A DNA stretch of 64,000 nt, taken from Pagrus major (taxonomy: Eukaryota > Chordata > Actinopteri > Spariformes > Sparidae). The stretch lies in the NCBI RefSeq assembly GCF_040436345.1, contig NC_133221.1:19713165-19777164 (forward strand), written 5' to 3'. The position numbers and the translations under genes are program-made. The first letter of the stretch is position 1, and each line of letters begins with the position of its first letter. This document shows, in pieces, positions 11,701 through 24,145 of this stretch. Below the pieces are notes generated by a model. It searched no databases. It was not told where the DNA came from and saw nothing but the letters and a program-made list of their open reading frames with translations.

Positions 11701-14700
11701 ATGGCTGAGTAAGTTCCCGAATGAGTTCATTTACTTATTTAGATAGTCGGCAACATGGAGAGGTAGCGGCTGATACGCTGAGTAACATTACTGTAGACTT
11801 TGTTGTCGTTTTTCTAATTTGTTGAGAGTAATCTTCGTGAGCACTTGGTGTTAAACGGAGCTGTTAGCTTGTTAGCTAACCCGCTTCATCTGTTAGTGTT
11901 TAGTAGAAAGAAATGTGACATTTACGGTGAAAATTGAACGACACGACCGATGTAGTTGCTATGGATTTTGGGTAGTGACAGTTAGCTTTGAAATCACACG
12001 TAGTGTCATGTCTGTGTCACTTTTAAACCTGCTTTAATTTCCTTTAAGTGAAACATAAACGATATAAAAAAGGATATGATGAGAGGTTTAATGATGAAAA
12101 TAATGGTGGACAGTTTTGTAAGTCCTTGTTGTTGGTGTTCAGTCTGTAACCAGATGCAGAGCCCTTCAGTAAATGTGATTATCACTCTTCCTCCTCACAG
12201 AGCAGACATTGCACTGATTGGTTTGGCTGTCATGGGCCAAAACCTCATCATGAACATGAATGACCATGGCTTTGTGGTAAGATGATCCCTCTCCTGTTTC
12301 TTTCTGCAATTCTTGGCAGCAAAACTTGTTCCTCTTTCCTCTTTCATTTCACCCAGTAATCCCCTAACCTCTCCAACAGGTCTGCGCCTACAACCGAACC
12401 GTGTCCAAGGTGCACGACTTCCTGAAGAATGAGGCGAAGGGCTCCAAGGTGGTCGGAGCAGAGTCTCTGGAGGACATGGTGTCCAAGCTGAAGAAGCCCA
12501 GGAGGATCATCCTGCTGGTGAAGGCTGGACAGGCTGTGGATGACTTCATTGATAAACTGGTTGGTAGTTTGTGCTGAAATGAATAAAAATCAATTTTGAA
12601 AAAAAGGAGTCACACCTTGTTAAATCCGTTCTTCTTCCTCTTCAGGTTCCTCTTCTTGAAGCCGGGGATATCATCATTGACGGTGGCAACTCTGAGTACA
12701 GAGACACAACAGTAAGTGAGAGAGAATCACTGCGTAGGAGTGAATCTTTGTATATAATTGAGGATGTTCTCTCAGTACTCATGTGTTTCTGTCATACAGC
12801 GACGGTGCAAGAGTCTGAAAGAGAAGGACTTGCTGTTTGTTGGCAGTGGAGTCAGTGGCGGAGAGGAAGGGGCACGTTTTGGACCCTCACTCATGCCAGG
12901 AGGACATAAAGAGGCCTGGTGAGTCCTCACAATCTCTAAATGTTAGATGCAGGACACAGACATGCTAAAACAAATACACACACTACTGATAAAGTTGGGC
13001 ATATTTGGGACTTTGGACATCGGAAGATCTAGTGTGTAAGCTAATGTATTCAAACTCTTGTGGCTTTATTTTGAAGGCCACACATAAAAGACATCTTCCA
13101 GAGCATTGCTGCCAAGGTTGGAACAGGAGAACCTTGTTGTGACTGGGTGAGTGCTATTATTTAATATGTGTTGTGTACATGATGTTAACTGTGTGCGAAG
13201 TGGTTGTAACAATAATCTGGCTTTGCTTTGCAGGTCGGAGATGAGGGTGCAGGTCATTTTGTGAAAATGGTCCATAATGGCATTGAGTATGGCGACATGC
13301 AGCTGATTTGTGAGGCCTATCACCTGATGAAAGATGTCCTGGGTATGGACCACGATGAGATGGCAAAGGTGAGCTGCACATCAACTTTATTAGTATTTTT
13401 TTGTGCCATCAACTTGGGGAAAAAAAACAAACAATGCGGCTGATTTCATTTCATCACAATGAAACAGGCCTTCGACAAATGGAACAAGACAGAGCTGGAC
13501 TCCTTCCTCATCGAGATCACGGCTAACATCTTCAAATACAGGGACTCTGATGGGACACATCTGCTGCCCAAGATCCGCGACAGCGCGGGACAGAAAGGCA
13601 CAGGGAAGTGGACGGCCATTTCAGCTCTGGAGTACGGCACACCTGTCACTTTGATCGGTAAGAGGAAGAAAGGAGGCTCCAGACAAGGAAGTATCTGGTT
13701 TCCGTGTCTCTTCTTCCTTCCAGTAAACCTGAAAAGAAGGAGATGTCATCATGTTTACCATGATGACATGGCAAACATCATTATGTCACACATGTTAAGA
13801 TTTCAACATGGCTTTAACAAATTAAAGGGAAGCAGGCCTTATAATCAGAGTTTTTGGGCTAATGTTTAGTTTTGCCTGTTAGCTGAAACACAGCCTGACC
13901 AGTGAACTTCTTCTAAGGAGCATGATAAATATGTGGCTGCCACTAAGAAGATTGAAGGCTTTTCTAGTGGCCTGCTCATCTCAAGTGACATAAGTGGGAT
14001 TTGTTAAACTCTCTGCAGCTTTGAGCTTTGCTCTGACTGTTTGATAGTCTGTTTCAGAAACAGCCAGGGACAAGATGGAGGTCAGGAGGTGAGATTAATA
14101 ATCCAGGAATGAAGGGGTTATCAGGTCTGCCACCCTTTTTAAGAGCGTGTGGTTTAGGTTAAAGAGTCATGGATGAAAAATGTTTAATCAAAGTTCAATA
14201 ACTTGTTCAGATAGTTTTTAAGAAAGTGGTTGTTTGCTCAGTCCCTGTCAGTGCTGTAGATGTTGTGATAGAGGCAGCACAAAAGGCCTCATTGTGTGAG
14301 AGCTGAGCCAGTGTGTGTGGAGCAGGCTGACAAGCCTCTACAGTGTGCATGGCTGGATTTCTGCCTCGAATAGGAAGCACATTCCTCATCACGATAGTTT
14401 ACTCACTGGACACATATCTGCCCGTCTCTCTGCCCTTTGGTTGCCCCACCTAGCTGTTCTGTTTTTAGCAAGTCATGCTTACCAAACAGTTTTTCCTCTC
14501 ATCTTGATACAGTGGCAAAGTAATTATAATGTTTAAACAAGGCTTGGACTGGTCCTGTTAATATGGTAACTGGCAATCCCTGATTTTTTTTTTTTTTTAA
14601 AAGGTCACAAGCCCTGCTGTTACAACAGTATTGTTATTACTGCTAAGTCACGCTGATGTGTGGGCTTGTCTTTATGTTATCAAGGTGTTTCTGCAGCGCG

Positions 14701-17700
14701 GCACTGGCTGGCATAAACAATGTAATCATTTGTTGTGAGAGGGTTCAGGATATCTAAACTGCTATTTGCAGACTCCTCTCTGTATTTATGTGACGTGAGC
14801 AGAGAGCTAACCTTGTTGTCCCTCTCTGTTTCTCTGTCTGCTCGACTCACTCTCCCTCCCTCCACCTCCCTCTCCGTGTCTCAGGGGAGGCTGTCTTTGC
14901 CAGATGCCTGTCCTCACTCAAGGATGAGAGAGTGGAGGCCAGCCGCAGCCTTTCAGGGCCGCAGGGGGTCAAATTCAGCGGTGACAAGGAAGCCTTCCTG
15001 GAGGACATCAGAAAGGTAGCACACACAGTATAGCACACACTCGGTTGCCAGTTTACTAGATGCATCTTGCTAAAACTCATTCAGTCTTTGTGTTCTCAGT
15101 CTTTCCTTTTTTTTTTTTTTTTAACAGTGACTCATTTTAAATTGTGTTACTATATCAGCAACCATTGATTCCTTTTTTTTTTCTCTGCAGGCCCTCTACG
15201 CCTCCAAGATCATTTCCTACGCACAGGGCTTCATGCTGCTGCGGCAGGCAGCCAAAGAGTTCGGTTGGTCCCTCAATTACGGTGCCATTGCTCTGATGTG
15301 GAGAGGAGGCTGCATCATCCGAAGGTACATTTAACTTCACATGTCCTCATATCGCAAGTTTGCCTCTGTGCCACATTGTGCAACTAAATGTCGTCAGGCA
15401 TCTTTCACAATGTGGTTAGGAGGTTTCATAGAGCTTAAGTAACAGATAAGAATAAAAATGAATAGTTTTTGTGTTGATATAAGATGTTTAAAAAAGCTTT
15501 TTAACAAATGTAATATAGTGACATAAAGGAAGTTATTAACTCTTGTGAAATAATGGAGTGAGAAATCTAGATGGAAGATAAAATGACCCTTCCTGTAAAA
15601 TCAGTGCCAGTAGAATGAGGAAACTAGGGTTGTGACACTGGGTTACTTTGTGTAATCTGCCACAGACGTTGCATAAACCTAAATCACAAATGGCTCTCTG
15701 TATGACTAACAGTGTGTAGCCACCACTCAACCTCTGCATTATGGCAAGGGTGTTGTTTTATTTGACTGGAAACATAGTTGTGGTATTTGTTAAATATATT
15801 TTACAGATAAACAGTGAAATATTCAGGAGCCTCTGTCTCTTGGCTAACACTGCCCTCTCCCCTCCCCACCAGTGTCTTCCTGGGTAAAATCAAAGAAGCG
15901 TTCGACCGGGACGCAGAGCTGCAGAACCTGCTGCTGGACAATTTCTTCAGTGATGCTGTGCAGGACTGTCAGGTATGAGGAAGGAGGAAGTGGCCAAAGA
16001 ACAACCTGCAATACCTGAATTGACAAAGACACACAAAACAAGTTATTTCCTCTTTCACAAGGAAAAGGAGGTTTCTACAGATAGTTATCAAACTGGAGTC
16101 TGGGTATTTCCTTTTACATTGTATTTTGAAATAAGAAAGGACACAGTGGGTTCATTCACTGTTTGTACATCATCCAAACTGTCTTCGAATTCAACACAAT
16201 GAAAAAATAAACTTGGTGCAGACAATCGGACCTCAGTCGACCCAAATGCAGAGAAAAACATTTTCTCTACACTTCCATCTTCTCAAAAACAAAAGCTCAT
16301 AGCGAGTCCACTCAGATTCACCTGTTATTAAAGATATTGTCTAATCAAACATGACTCTGCTCGACCTGACATAATTTGGACCAAGCTCAAATCAGGTTTT
16401 GGTTTCTAGGAACTGAGTGGCCTCATGAAGACCTCTTGTTCTTGGCTTCTTGCTAACACGACCATATTATCACCAAATTACATCAGAGCTCCATGAACAA
16501 AACCATTTTTTAACCTGTTTAATCTCTTTGTTTAGGAGTCATGGCGCAGAACAGTCAGCACTGGAGTCCAGCATGGCATTCCTATGCCCTGCTTCACCAC
16601 AGCTCTGTCCTTCTATGATGGTTACAGACATGAAAAGCTGCCAGCAAACCTCCTCCAGGTGAGACAGCAGTTGATGCTGCAGAGCAGAGCCCACTGAGCA
16701 TATGGCTGAGTGTGTACCAGATTAAAAAGGTCACGTGGAGCTGTCGTGTGTGTGTGTTTGTGTTGGGATCTAAGAGCTTTAAGACCCCGACAGGTTACAG
16801 TGCGTGTTTTGTAACTCCTTTAACTCTGTTCAGTATATAAATATGGAGCAGGAACAGTTTGTCAATTTTAATTACTTTATAACACAAAAATGTCAAATAT
16901 AACTGCCTTTAAATGTGAGGATTTGATTTTCCCTTGTTTATATCATTGCAGATTGAATATTTGTTGAACAATCTGAAGGTGGTTCAAGGGACAGTTCACC
17001 CCAAAATCAAAAATGCATATTTTTATACCTCTTACCTGTAGTCCTATCCATGCATCTAGATTGTTTTGCTGTGAGTTGCTGAGTTTTGGAGAAATCGGCC
17101 ATAGAGATGTTTGCCATCTCTGGAATATAATGGAAGTAGATGGCACAAAAAATTACATAAAAAAAAAAACTCAACACTAATGTAACTTTCCAGAAATCAT
17201 GACCGGGTTTACAAGATAATCCACAGACCTTGCTGTGAGCAGTTTCATGTAAAAACTTTTTTCTTTCTATCAAATTACATGCATCACTAGCAGAAGGAAG
17301 TGTTTATCAAGCCTCTCATCCATGAGTAGATGCACGTTTCCTTCTGCGGCATGATATGGTTGGCGGGTGTAGTTTGATAGAAAGAGAATAGTTCCTGCAT
17401 GAAACTGCTCACAGCAAGATCTGAATTATCTTGAGAAAACAGGTCATGATTTCTGGAAAGAGACATTACTGTTGAGTTTTTTAAATATAATTTGTGGTGC
17501 TTTGAGCAGCAGTGCCATATAGTTTCATTTTATTCAAGACAGGGCCGATATCTCTACGATCAACATCTCCAAAACTCAGCAAATTTACACCAAAACAATC
17601 TAGATGGATAAATAGCACTGCGGGTAAGGGGAAAATATGTATTTTTGATTTTGGGGTGAACTGTCCCTTTTTAAATAAGTAGACAATTAGTTGCATTCCT

Positions 17701-17887
17701 ATTTGGAGGTGAAATTTGTCTCTGTGCAGGTGTCAGGGGTTTTTAACGTTGTGCTTTGTTATTTTAGGCCCAGAGGGACTACTTTGGAGCCCACACATAC
17801 GAACTGCTGTCAAACCCCGGTCAATTCATCCACACCAACTGGACGGGCCACGGAGGAAACGTCTCCTCCTCATCCTACAATGCTTAA
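11701..17887 (+). CDS. pgd: 6-phosphogluconate dehydrogenase, decarboxylating
   Basis: Cytosolic third enzyme of the oxidative pentose phosphate pathway: 6-phosphogluconate + NADP+ to ribulose 5-phosphate + CO2 + NADPH. Exons: 11701-11708, 12201-12276, 12380-12559, 12646-12711, 12800-12918, 13077-13146, 13234-13368, 13468-13657, 14885-15015, 15191-15324, 15873-15972, 16536-16658, 17768-17887. The joined frame is 1452 nt, 483 aa, the same length as human PGD. The start ATG sits in CACCATGG; exon 1 codes only MA plus two bases. Visible motifs are the NADP-binding GLAVMG (residues 10-15), [30 protein letters not shown], and the catalytic Lys/Glu segment [17 protein letters not shown]. The C-terminus is [20 protein letters not shown]. 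Exon 3 ends at a weak GTTGGT donor. Intron 12 carries a fold-back MITE. Nothing suggests loss of activity. Confidence 0.97.
16987..17671. mobile_element. Large fold-back MITE, family C (pgd intron 12)
   Basis: The left end AGGGACAGTTCACCCCAAAA is the reverse complement of the right end TTTTGGGGTGAACTGTCCCT. Complementarity continues far inward: CTTGCTGTGAGCAGTTTCAT near 17230 pairs with ATGAAACTGCTCACAGCAAG near 17400. About 680 bp could therefore form one long hairpin. No coding capacity. Confidence 0.9.
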
Positions 17888-18330
17888 GGATCATGTTCAC
17901 ATCACTGAAAACCACAAAACCAGATGAAAGGACGAGGATGAGGGGAAATGATCTGAGACAAAAGAAGACATGTTACACATTCCATCTTTGCCTGAATATT
18001 TAAGAGCCACCCACCATAACGATTCCCTAAATCCAACTTTTTACTCCTCTCAAAGACGTGTTCATGCAGTTTTATTTATCAAGAAGTGGAATCATAGATT
18101 ATGTGTGTTGTAAACTCTACATCCTCTGTGTTTTGGTGTAGCGACTTTTATCACAAGAGGTGGAGCAGCAAAGAGTTGACTCCATCTGGAAGCTATTGAT
18201 ATTATGCTGGCTATCAGGCTAAGGTTCACCTGTCATCATGGGCCCAGGGTTCACTGTGTTAACACTGGATTAAGGTGAACAGTTGCACTGTACTGTATTA
18301 GGCTAAATAAAGATTTCAATCCCTTTATAA
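17888..18330 (+). other. pgd: pgd 3' UTR and polyadenylation signal
   Basis: Sequence from the TAA at 17885-17887 to an AATAAA at 18306-18311, in the context GGCTAAATAAAGATTTC. Cleavage is expected some 15-25 bases later. Confidence 0.8.
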
Positions 18331-20450
18331 TTAGCTTGTATGGTCGTTACTCTCTGGCTGCTGTAAACAGGATTGAGATGTGTTTGTGTGTAGCGCTAAA
18401 TTAGGCAACAAGTGACATAAGTTGCCTGATATGTAAACAGGATTTTCAGTTCAAAAGGCCTCAGACAGAGACCAGGCTATTCAGTGTGTATTAATACATG
18501 TCTGAAGTGTGGATAAATACACTGAATATCAATATATGATATTATTATACAAGATATAAGGTGTTAAACTCCAATAAGCCTGCAAAAAAAACCCCATAAA
18601 TTGGTCATTTAATTGACAGGAAATAGTAAAAAAACAAAATTAATCTGTATCCAGACTAATATCTTAATCAAAATTAAATTGGTGGTGGACAATCATGGAG
18701 AATTTATGCCAGATGTTTTATTTTCCTGTACTGTGGTTTCTCATAAAATTGTGAAATACTCAAATCTGTCACAAAATTAGGATATCCTATCTTTAAAAAT
18801 AAACCTCTTCTTACTCAAACTTCCCACCATATTTAACTGAAAATTGTAAATCAGGTTTTTTGAGACATCCAGCGCACATCAGGCAAGTCTGTGGTAACTG
18901 GTTCTAATCATGAAATGGGTCCTGAAGCATTTCATATGTTGTCCTTTCAGTGATTGTCCAGCAGGTGGCCCTAACACCCTGACACATATTTCTATAAACA
19001 CAGTAATTCAGTAGGATGAAACTACAAACTGGAGTTAATCCAACAGCAAACCATTCACAGATTAAGTCATGTTAACACAAGTTTGACAGATAAAAAAAAT
19101 ATTTCTAAAGAATTGAACATTATGAATAACATTATATATAAAGAAAGGTTAGTGCAATAAAGATTAAACTGACCACATGTCCTCCCTCTGCATCCTCTTG
19201 CCTTGTCCTCAGTATTTCTAAAATCCTGGCTACAGCCCTGTTCTTGACCTACAATAAGTAGTTCTTGTTGTCCTTTGGTCTCTATTTCAAAACAGTCAAG
19301 GTCTTCCCTTCCCTTCTTTTGTATTTATCAACCAGGGAAAGTGCCCTAATCTGTCTCATGCCATGCTTATGCTAATTATCGTGCTGTTTGACTGATATTA
19401 GTGACTGATATTAGTTTCCCCCTTACCTTTGTTTGCGTGCATCGATATTGATTGATTGAATATAGCATGTTGTTATATGTGAGTTATGGTGTTGTCCACC
19501 ATTGTTAATTAAGGGCTGCATGGTCGGCGCTCAGCTGTCGTGCCTGTTTAAAGCCACCAGGTGTCACTGTGTACTCCTCAGCTTGATTCAGTACTACAGT
19601 ACTGTGGTGATCTGTGTGTGTATTGTATTGAAAGAAAGGTTTTACAGTATATAGTTGTCAGGTTCTATGTACATATATATGTTTATATATTGACTTCACT
19701 TTGGGTATATTATTATCACAGGAAAACATTGTTTATATTCTTTCTTATTTATATTCTAACAAAGTCACTTTTAGTCTAATAAACTGTTTTCATATTGTAT
19801 TTCCTCTCTTCTCCTCTTATCAAACTAGATTACTGTGACATGTTATACATAATATTTAAGTTTTATACAGACAAAAAAAAAAAAACAAAAAAAAAACAAT
19901 CTACTTCCTTCATTGTGATTTTTTTTGACTGTAGAAAATTCTGCAGAAATTGTTGTCTAAATTAGAGTAGGACAAACGTGCACGAAAATTGAATACAGGT
20001 CCATCACATATTGATGTTAAGTTAATGTGGATTATGGCTGTGACTTCTATTATCTACATTATCTATCAATTACTCAGCTTATTTTTGTAGTCAATAAAAT
20101 ATCAGAAGATTGTGAAAATGCCAGGTGTAAACAGCAAATCCTCAAATTTGAATGTATTTATTTGAATTACATGTAAAATTACCATAAGATTCAGTTACAC
20201 AAGTTCTATGTAGAGTTTATCATTTGATGAAAGTATTTCTATCATGTTAAGTTAATAAATGAATAAATCAACAACGTAGTCTGCTTAAATTAAGCTGATG
20301 CATTTTTTCAAGTATTATACATAAAAGTATTTCACATGTAATGTATTATTTTGATGTATAATACTTGATAAATGGCTTTAAAGAACATCTACAGCTCATG
20401 TTAGCTTTAGCAAACTACTATTCCACGTATCAAGAGCTCTGTATCTGTTC
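18330..20450. other. Spacer downstream of pgd
   Basis: No gene seen. AT-rich with an A-rich tract near 19876-19900. CTCF-like strings lie at 18958-18969 (CCAGCAGGTGGC) and about 19554-19565 (CCACCAGGTGTC), same orientation. Near 20030-20120 there is a decayed fragment resembling the hAT-type MITE described at 29407. Confidence 0.5.
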
Positions 20451-20854
20451 CTTTATAGGCCTGTGAAAAAGCTGCATAGTGTACCTTTAATGGGTATTTC
20501 ACTAAATATGACTCCTGCATACTCTTTTTTGTTATTACTGTGTCCAGTTTGGTGATCACAAAAATGTCTCTCTTCAACACATTTCAGAAAGTTAGTAGTA
20601 CTAGTATTGTAATCATATTTTGTAGCAGTTAAGGATCGTTTGCTGTATTAACTGCACTACTTTCAATACTGCTGTGTGAATGAATATGATGATTTTCGAT
20701 CATTAGATAGCAGTAAATACATCTGTTATATATCATCTATAAAGCTCTTGGTGGAAAAGTCTTGTCACTAAGCTGCTGCATTTGACGAGCTGGCAGCAAG
20801 AACGTGTTAAGATGGTGATACACACTTGTTGTTTGTTTTTCACTCCATCATGAG

Positions 20855-21197
20855 GGTGCAAAACTCCACTGTGGCTGGCTCACTACCAGGCGGGCACAAA
20901 TCATCAAAGCCCTGAGCAACAGTGATGCTGATGATGAGGATGAGATATTCACAAACTTAATGGTACGTAAGTCATTTTAATACTTTTACATGAAGTTTCA
21001 TAGAAGTATGCCTCCTATGGTCACATGGCCACTATTGATTGTTTCTAATGATGTCATCATGTTGATCTGACCGTTGATGTTGCTACTCTCAGGAGACACT
21101 TCTCAAGAGAAGGAGCTTTACAAAAGGAGCGAGCTGTATCCCTTACTATGCAGTACACAGTCATCTCTCTACACTAAGCTGTCTAGTAGAGGCATAA
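20855..21197 (+). other. Unidentified two-exon open frame, possible gene or transposase remnant
   Basis: A 36-codon open segment (20855-20962) follows a pyrimidine-rich stretch ending CATGAG and ends at GTACGT. It contains TTRRAQIIKALSNSDADDED and EIFTNLM. A second segment (21093-21197) follows ACTCTCAG and reads ETLLKRRSFTKGASCIPYYA to a TAA in the same phase. The implied intron is 130 bp. I do not recognise the product. The acidic stretch is reminiscent of decayed transposase N-termini, but no catalytic motif is visible. No upstream start exon was found. Chance is a real possibility. Confidence 0.25.
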
Positions 21198-21399
21198 TAT
21201 TGCCCCCCAAAAAGTTCATTTTGTTTAGTTACCAGCCAAAAAAGTTAGAAGACAAAACAAACTATAATATTCCGGATGGAAAAGTAAATAAATGTCTTTG
21301 TGGATGGTGTCGGAAAACTTCCTCACATTGATAAAAGTGAATTTTGCTTTAAGATACAAAATAAGAATCTAATAACAACTTGAATTTACACCTTTAAGC

Positions 21400-22640
21400 A
21401 CTTTATCTCCTGCTGTGCTCTGGGGATTCTCAGCTGCAGAGTTACACAGCGCTGCTTTCACCCCCACAGCCAGTGAGGGATGTCGTATCTGACAGTAGTG
21501 TGTCACAGCTGCTGTTACACCTGCTGTTTTACAGTAAACAAAGCCTCACCTCGGTGCACCTGTGCTGCCGTGGCTTCGGTGATTGCCAGGTTGATGTTTA
21601 CGTCTTCTATTCAGCCGTCCTGGGACGCTTAAAACACCTCCCCCTTCGACGCCTCATGTCAGAGCTTTGATCCTGGGGGAGAAAACAGCAGAACAAACAA
21701 TATAAACACATTTGACTACAATACACTTCAAATACCATAAACAGACTGCTTTATTATCAGGCTGAGGTTCATCTCAGAGAGGACACTCCACCAAATATGG
21801 CCACTCTGTTATTTGGATCAATTCCATTGGTTGATGAAAAATAAACGTCTGCGTTCCTATTCGTTATCTCTCCTGCTTAATTAATCCAGAGGACAGAACA
21901 GAGGCCTTGTATTCTTTATGAAGCCTGATGTCAAGCAGAGGCTGAATTGGAGCACAGGAGGCTATTAGAGAGAGGCCGTGCAGGTGGATGACGAAGCTGC
22001 TGAGTCATCTGCAGACTGAGCAGGCAGCAAGCCGACACCAGACAGTACAGTATGATGATGATGCATAATGAAGCAGGAGGAGGACGAAGAAGACTGGACA
22101 ACAGATGTAAATGGATTTCATCAAGATCAAACACTCTCTACTTCCTGTATTTCTGAAAGGAACATCATCCAATTAAATGACCATATGGTGAAGATCAGCA
22201 GTTAATTTTAATGAAAAGACCAAAATTGTCAATAACAGGTCATCAATATATTTACTTTTTTTAAAAGAAATTTTAAAAGGCTAAAATTTCCTAAAACAGC
22301 TGGGCGCTGTACACTTGATAAACTGAAACAGTCGCAAATATTATGCATTTGTTGGGGATTATTCAGCCACAGTATTTCTGGCAGCAGGACAGTGTATGTA
22401 GGACTGATCATCTATTGATCATCATAGTGAAGGGTCATGTCGCCCAGTGTAATAGTGTGGCTTACTGATGTGCTTGAAGGTCTATGGTAGGCTTTAGTAA
22501 CAGCTGGTTTTGTTCATTTCAAACAGATCCTACATGAACAATCCTCGAGTGACTTGCTTTTTAAGGGTGGTCCGCTTGTAGTTGTGGTAAATGAGAATAA
22601 AACTAAGTATGACAATACCTTATGTAACATATACAACATG
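21400..22640. other. Spacer without recognisable gene
   Basis: Short open frames only, no splice-supported coding exon and no family match. A CAGGAGG/ATGATG-rich patch lies at 22040-22100. Confidence 0.5.
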
Positions 22641-22959
22641 AAAGGTGCACTGTGTAGTTTTAGAAAGAGAACAAACAAACTAAACCAACTCTTTTCTTTT
22701 TCATGACTGAATAAACAAACTGACTTTAAAGGACAACACAATTTCATACAGTTTTACTTTGTTTATATGTGGCAGACCCTGCCACCTTTCCAGCTTCAAA
22801 CTGTTTTCTGGGGACCTTATTTTCTTCTGAGAACAGATTGTTTATTCAGTTATGAAAAAAATAAATATTTCACATTGTTCACATTATTATTACCTAGTTA
22901 ACATTGTAAATACCAAAATTTTGAATTTCTTCTACAAAACTACATAGTGCCTCTTTAAA
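22640..22959. mobile_element. MITE family B copy 2
   Basis: Left end AAAGGTGCACTGTGTAGTTT, right end CTACATAGTGCCTCTTTAAA. It is inverted internally relative to copy 1: ACCCTGCCACCTTTCCAGCT in the middle is the complement strand of the GGTGGCAGGGT phrase there. Confidence 0.85.
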
Positions 22960-23044
22960 CAGATGACTCTACCTAGACTGTACATAACAAATACAGGATA
23001 AGAGGATGAATATGGATACGATAGAACTGTGTGCAGGCTCATGG

Positions 23045-23400
23045 AGGGAGAAATGGAAATTCAGTCACTATCTACTCAACCCCATACCGATGGAAAGTTG
23101 GGTGAACTTTAGTAGTCCATGAAACATTTCTGGAGCTTCACAGCAAAACAGCGTTGCAGCGATCTCCTGAACAACTGAAGTAGATGGGGACTTGTTTAAA
23201 AATGCAAAACAAACAACTGAAAATAAACATTAAAATTAAATTAACTACACTTTTTTAGGCTGAATTCTTCACTGTCCTTCACATGTCCCCGTCTACTTTG
23301 TTGTTTTCTGAGAGTATGGCAACACTGTTTTGCTGTGAAGCTCCAGAGAGGCTTTGTGGACTACTCAACTTCACCTGATTTCCATCTGTATAGATTTCCA
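23045..23400. mobile_element. Fold-back MITE, family A copy 2
   Basis: Left arm TCTACTCAACCCCATACCGA and TTCTGGAGCTTCACAGCAAA; right arm TTTTGCTGTGAAGCTCCAGA and GTGGACTACTCAACTTCACC. The arms are inverted repeats around an AT-rich centre, as in the copies at 3124 and 40036. No coding capacity. Confidence 0.8.
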
Positions 23401-23662
23401 GAATATAAACTGTCACAGATGTTTTTCATGACAACAAAGTGCTGTAAAACAATCAGTTGATAATAGAAATTAATGTTTAATCTGGTGTTTTCTGAGATCG
23501 ATCTAGTTTTTTTTAGGAATAATAGAGATTCAGCTCTACTAATTTCCTATATTTACAATTTGACCTTAAAGTTTAAACACAAAGGTTGAACCTGTTTGAC
23601 TCTCACTAGAAACTGCAGAAGGAGAAGAGGAAGTTGCTGCAGATTCTCCTATATATGACTGA

Positions 23663-23863
23663 GCTACAGTTTGGGTTCATGGATCCAGGCAGTACCTCAG
23701 TGAGAAGGTGGCAGAGAGGACCCGCAGAAACCACATCACCTCCGGGGACAGACCACCTTGCAAGAACTTCTCCTGGAAGACCTTCTCAACCGCTTGCAGC
23801 AGCGGGACAAAGCACATCAGTTCACACTGTGTTACCATGTTAACAGCAGGGAGATTCAATTAA
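23663..23863 (+). pseudogene. cort: Cortistatin/somatostatin-2-like exon, apparently degenerate
   Basis: An open frame from 23663 to TAA at 23861-23863 contains RRNHITSGDRPPCKNFSWKT followed by FSTAC. This matches the C-terminal hormone of the somatostatin/cortistatin family, whose core is CKNFFWKTF..C. GDRPPCKNF parallels the DRMPCRNF start of human cortistatin-17, including the Arg cleavage site and the Pro that marks cortistatin/SS2 peptides. In human, CORT lies just beyond PGD on the same strand, as here. Changes suggest decay: the Phe before Trp is Ser, one extra residue enlarges the Cys-Cys ring, and no stop follows the second Cys (about 20 extra residues). A stop at 23660 interrupts this frame, while another frame upstream (QKEKRKLLQILL) looks like propeptide. 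ATTAAA at 23859-23864 overlaps the stop. No signal-peptide exon was found. A diverged live gene or local sequence error is possible. Confidence 0.55.
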
Positions 23864-24145
23864 ACTGCAGCTATAAAATACATGTTTGTGGCCCATCACT
23901 GTCTGTATTCTCACTGTGATCTTAATGGCTGTCACAGCCTTGTATGAAATTTCAGGACCATTAGAGAGTTTTAATTATTTTATAGACCTGAGCAATCATT
24001 TATTTTATTTAAAATTACATTTCATTTTCAAATGTCTTACACAGCTCAGATACAAAATTGAGGTTATAACTACATTTTATACAAGTTTTGTTTTTGTTTT
24101 ACCACATTTTAAAGTTTTTTCAACTAATTTGGTGCAGTGTTTTTA

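Noticed and set aside
16987-17273. Minus-strand frames of 67 and 88 codons in pgd intron 12
   Set aside because: Both lie wholly inside the fold-back MITE arms.
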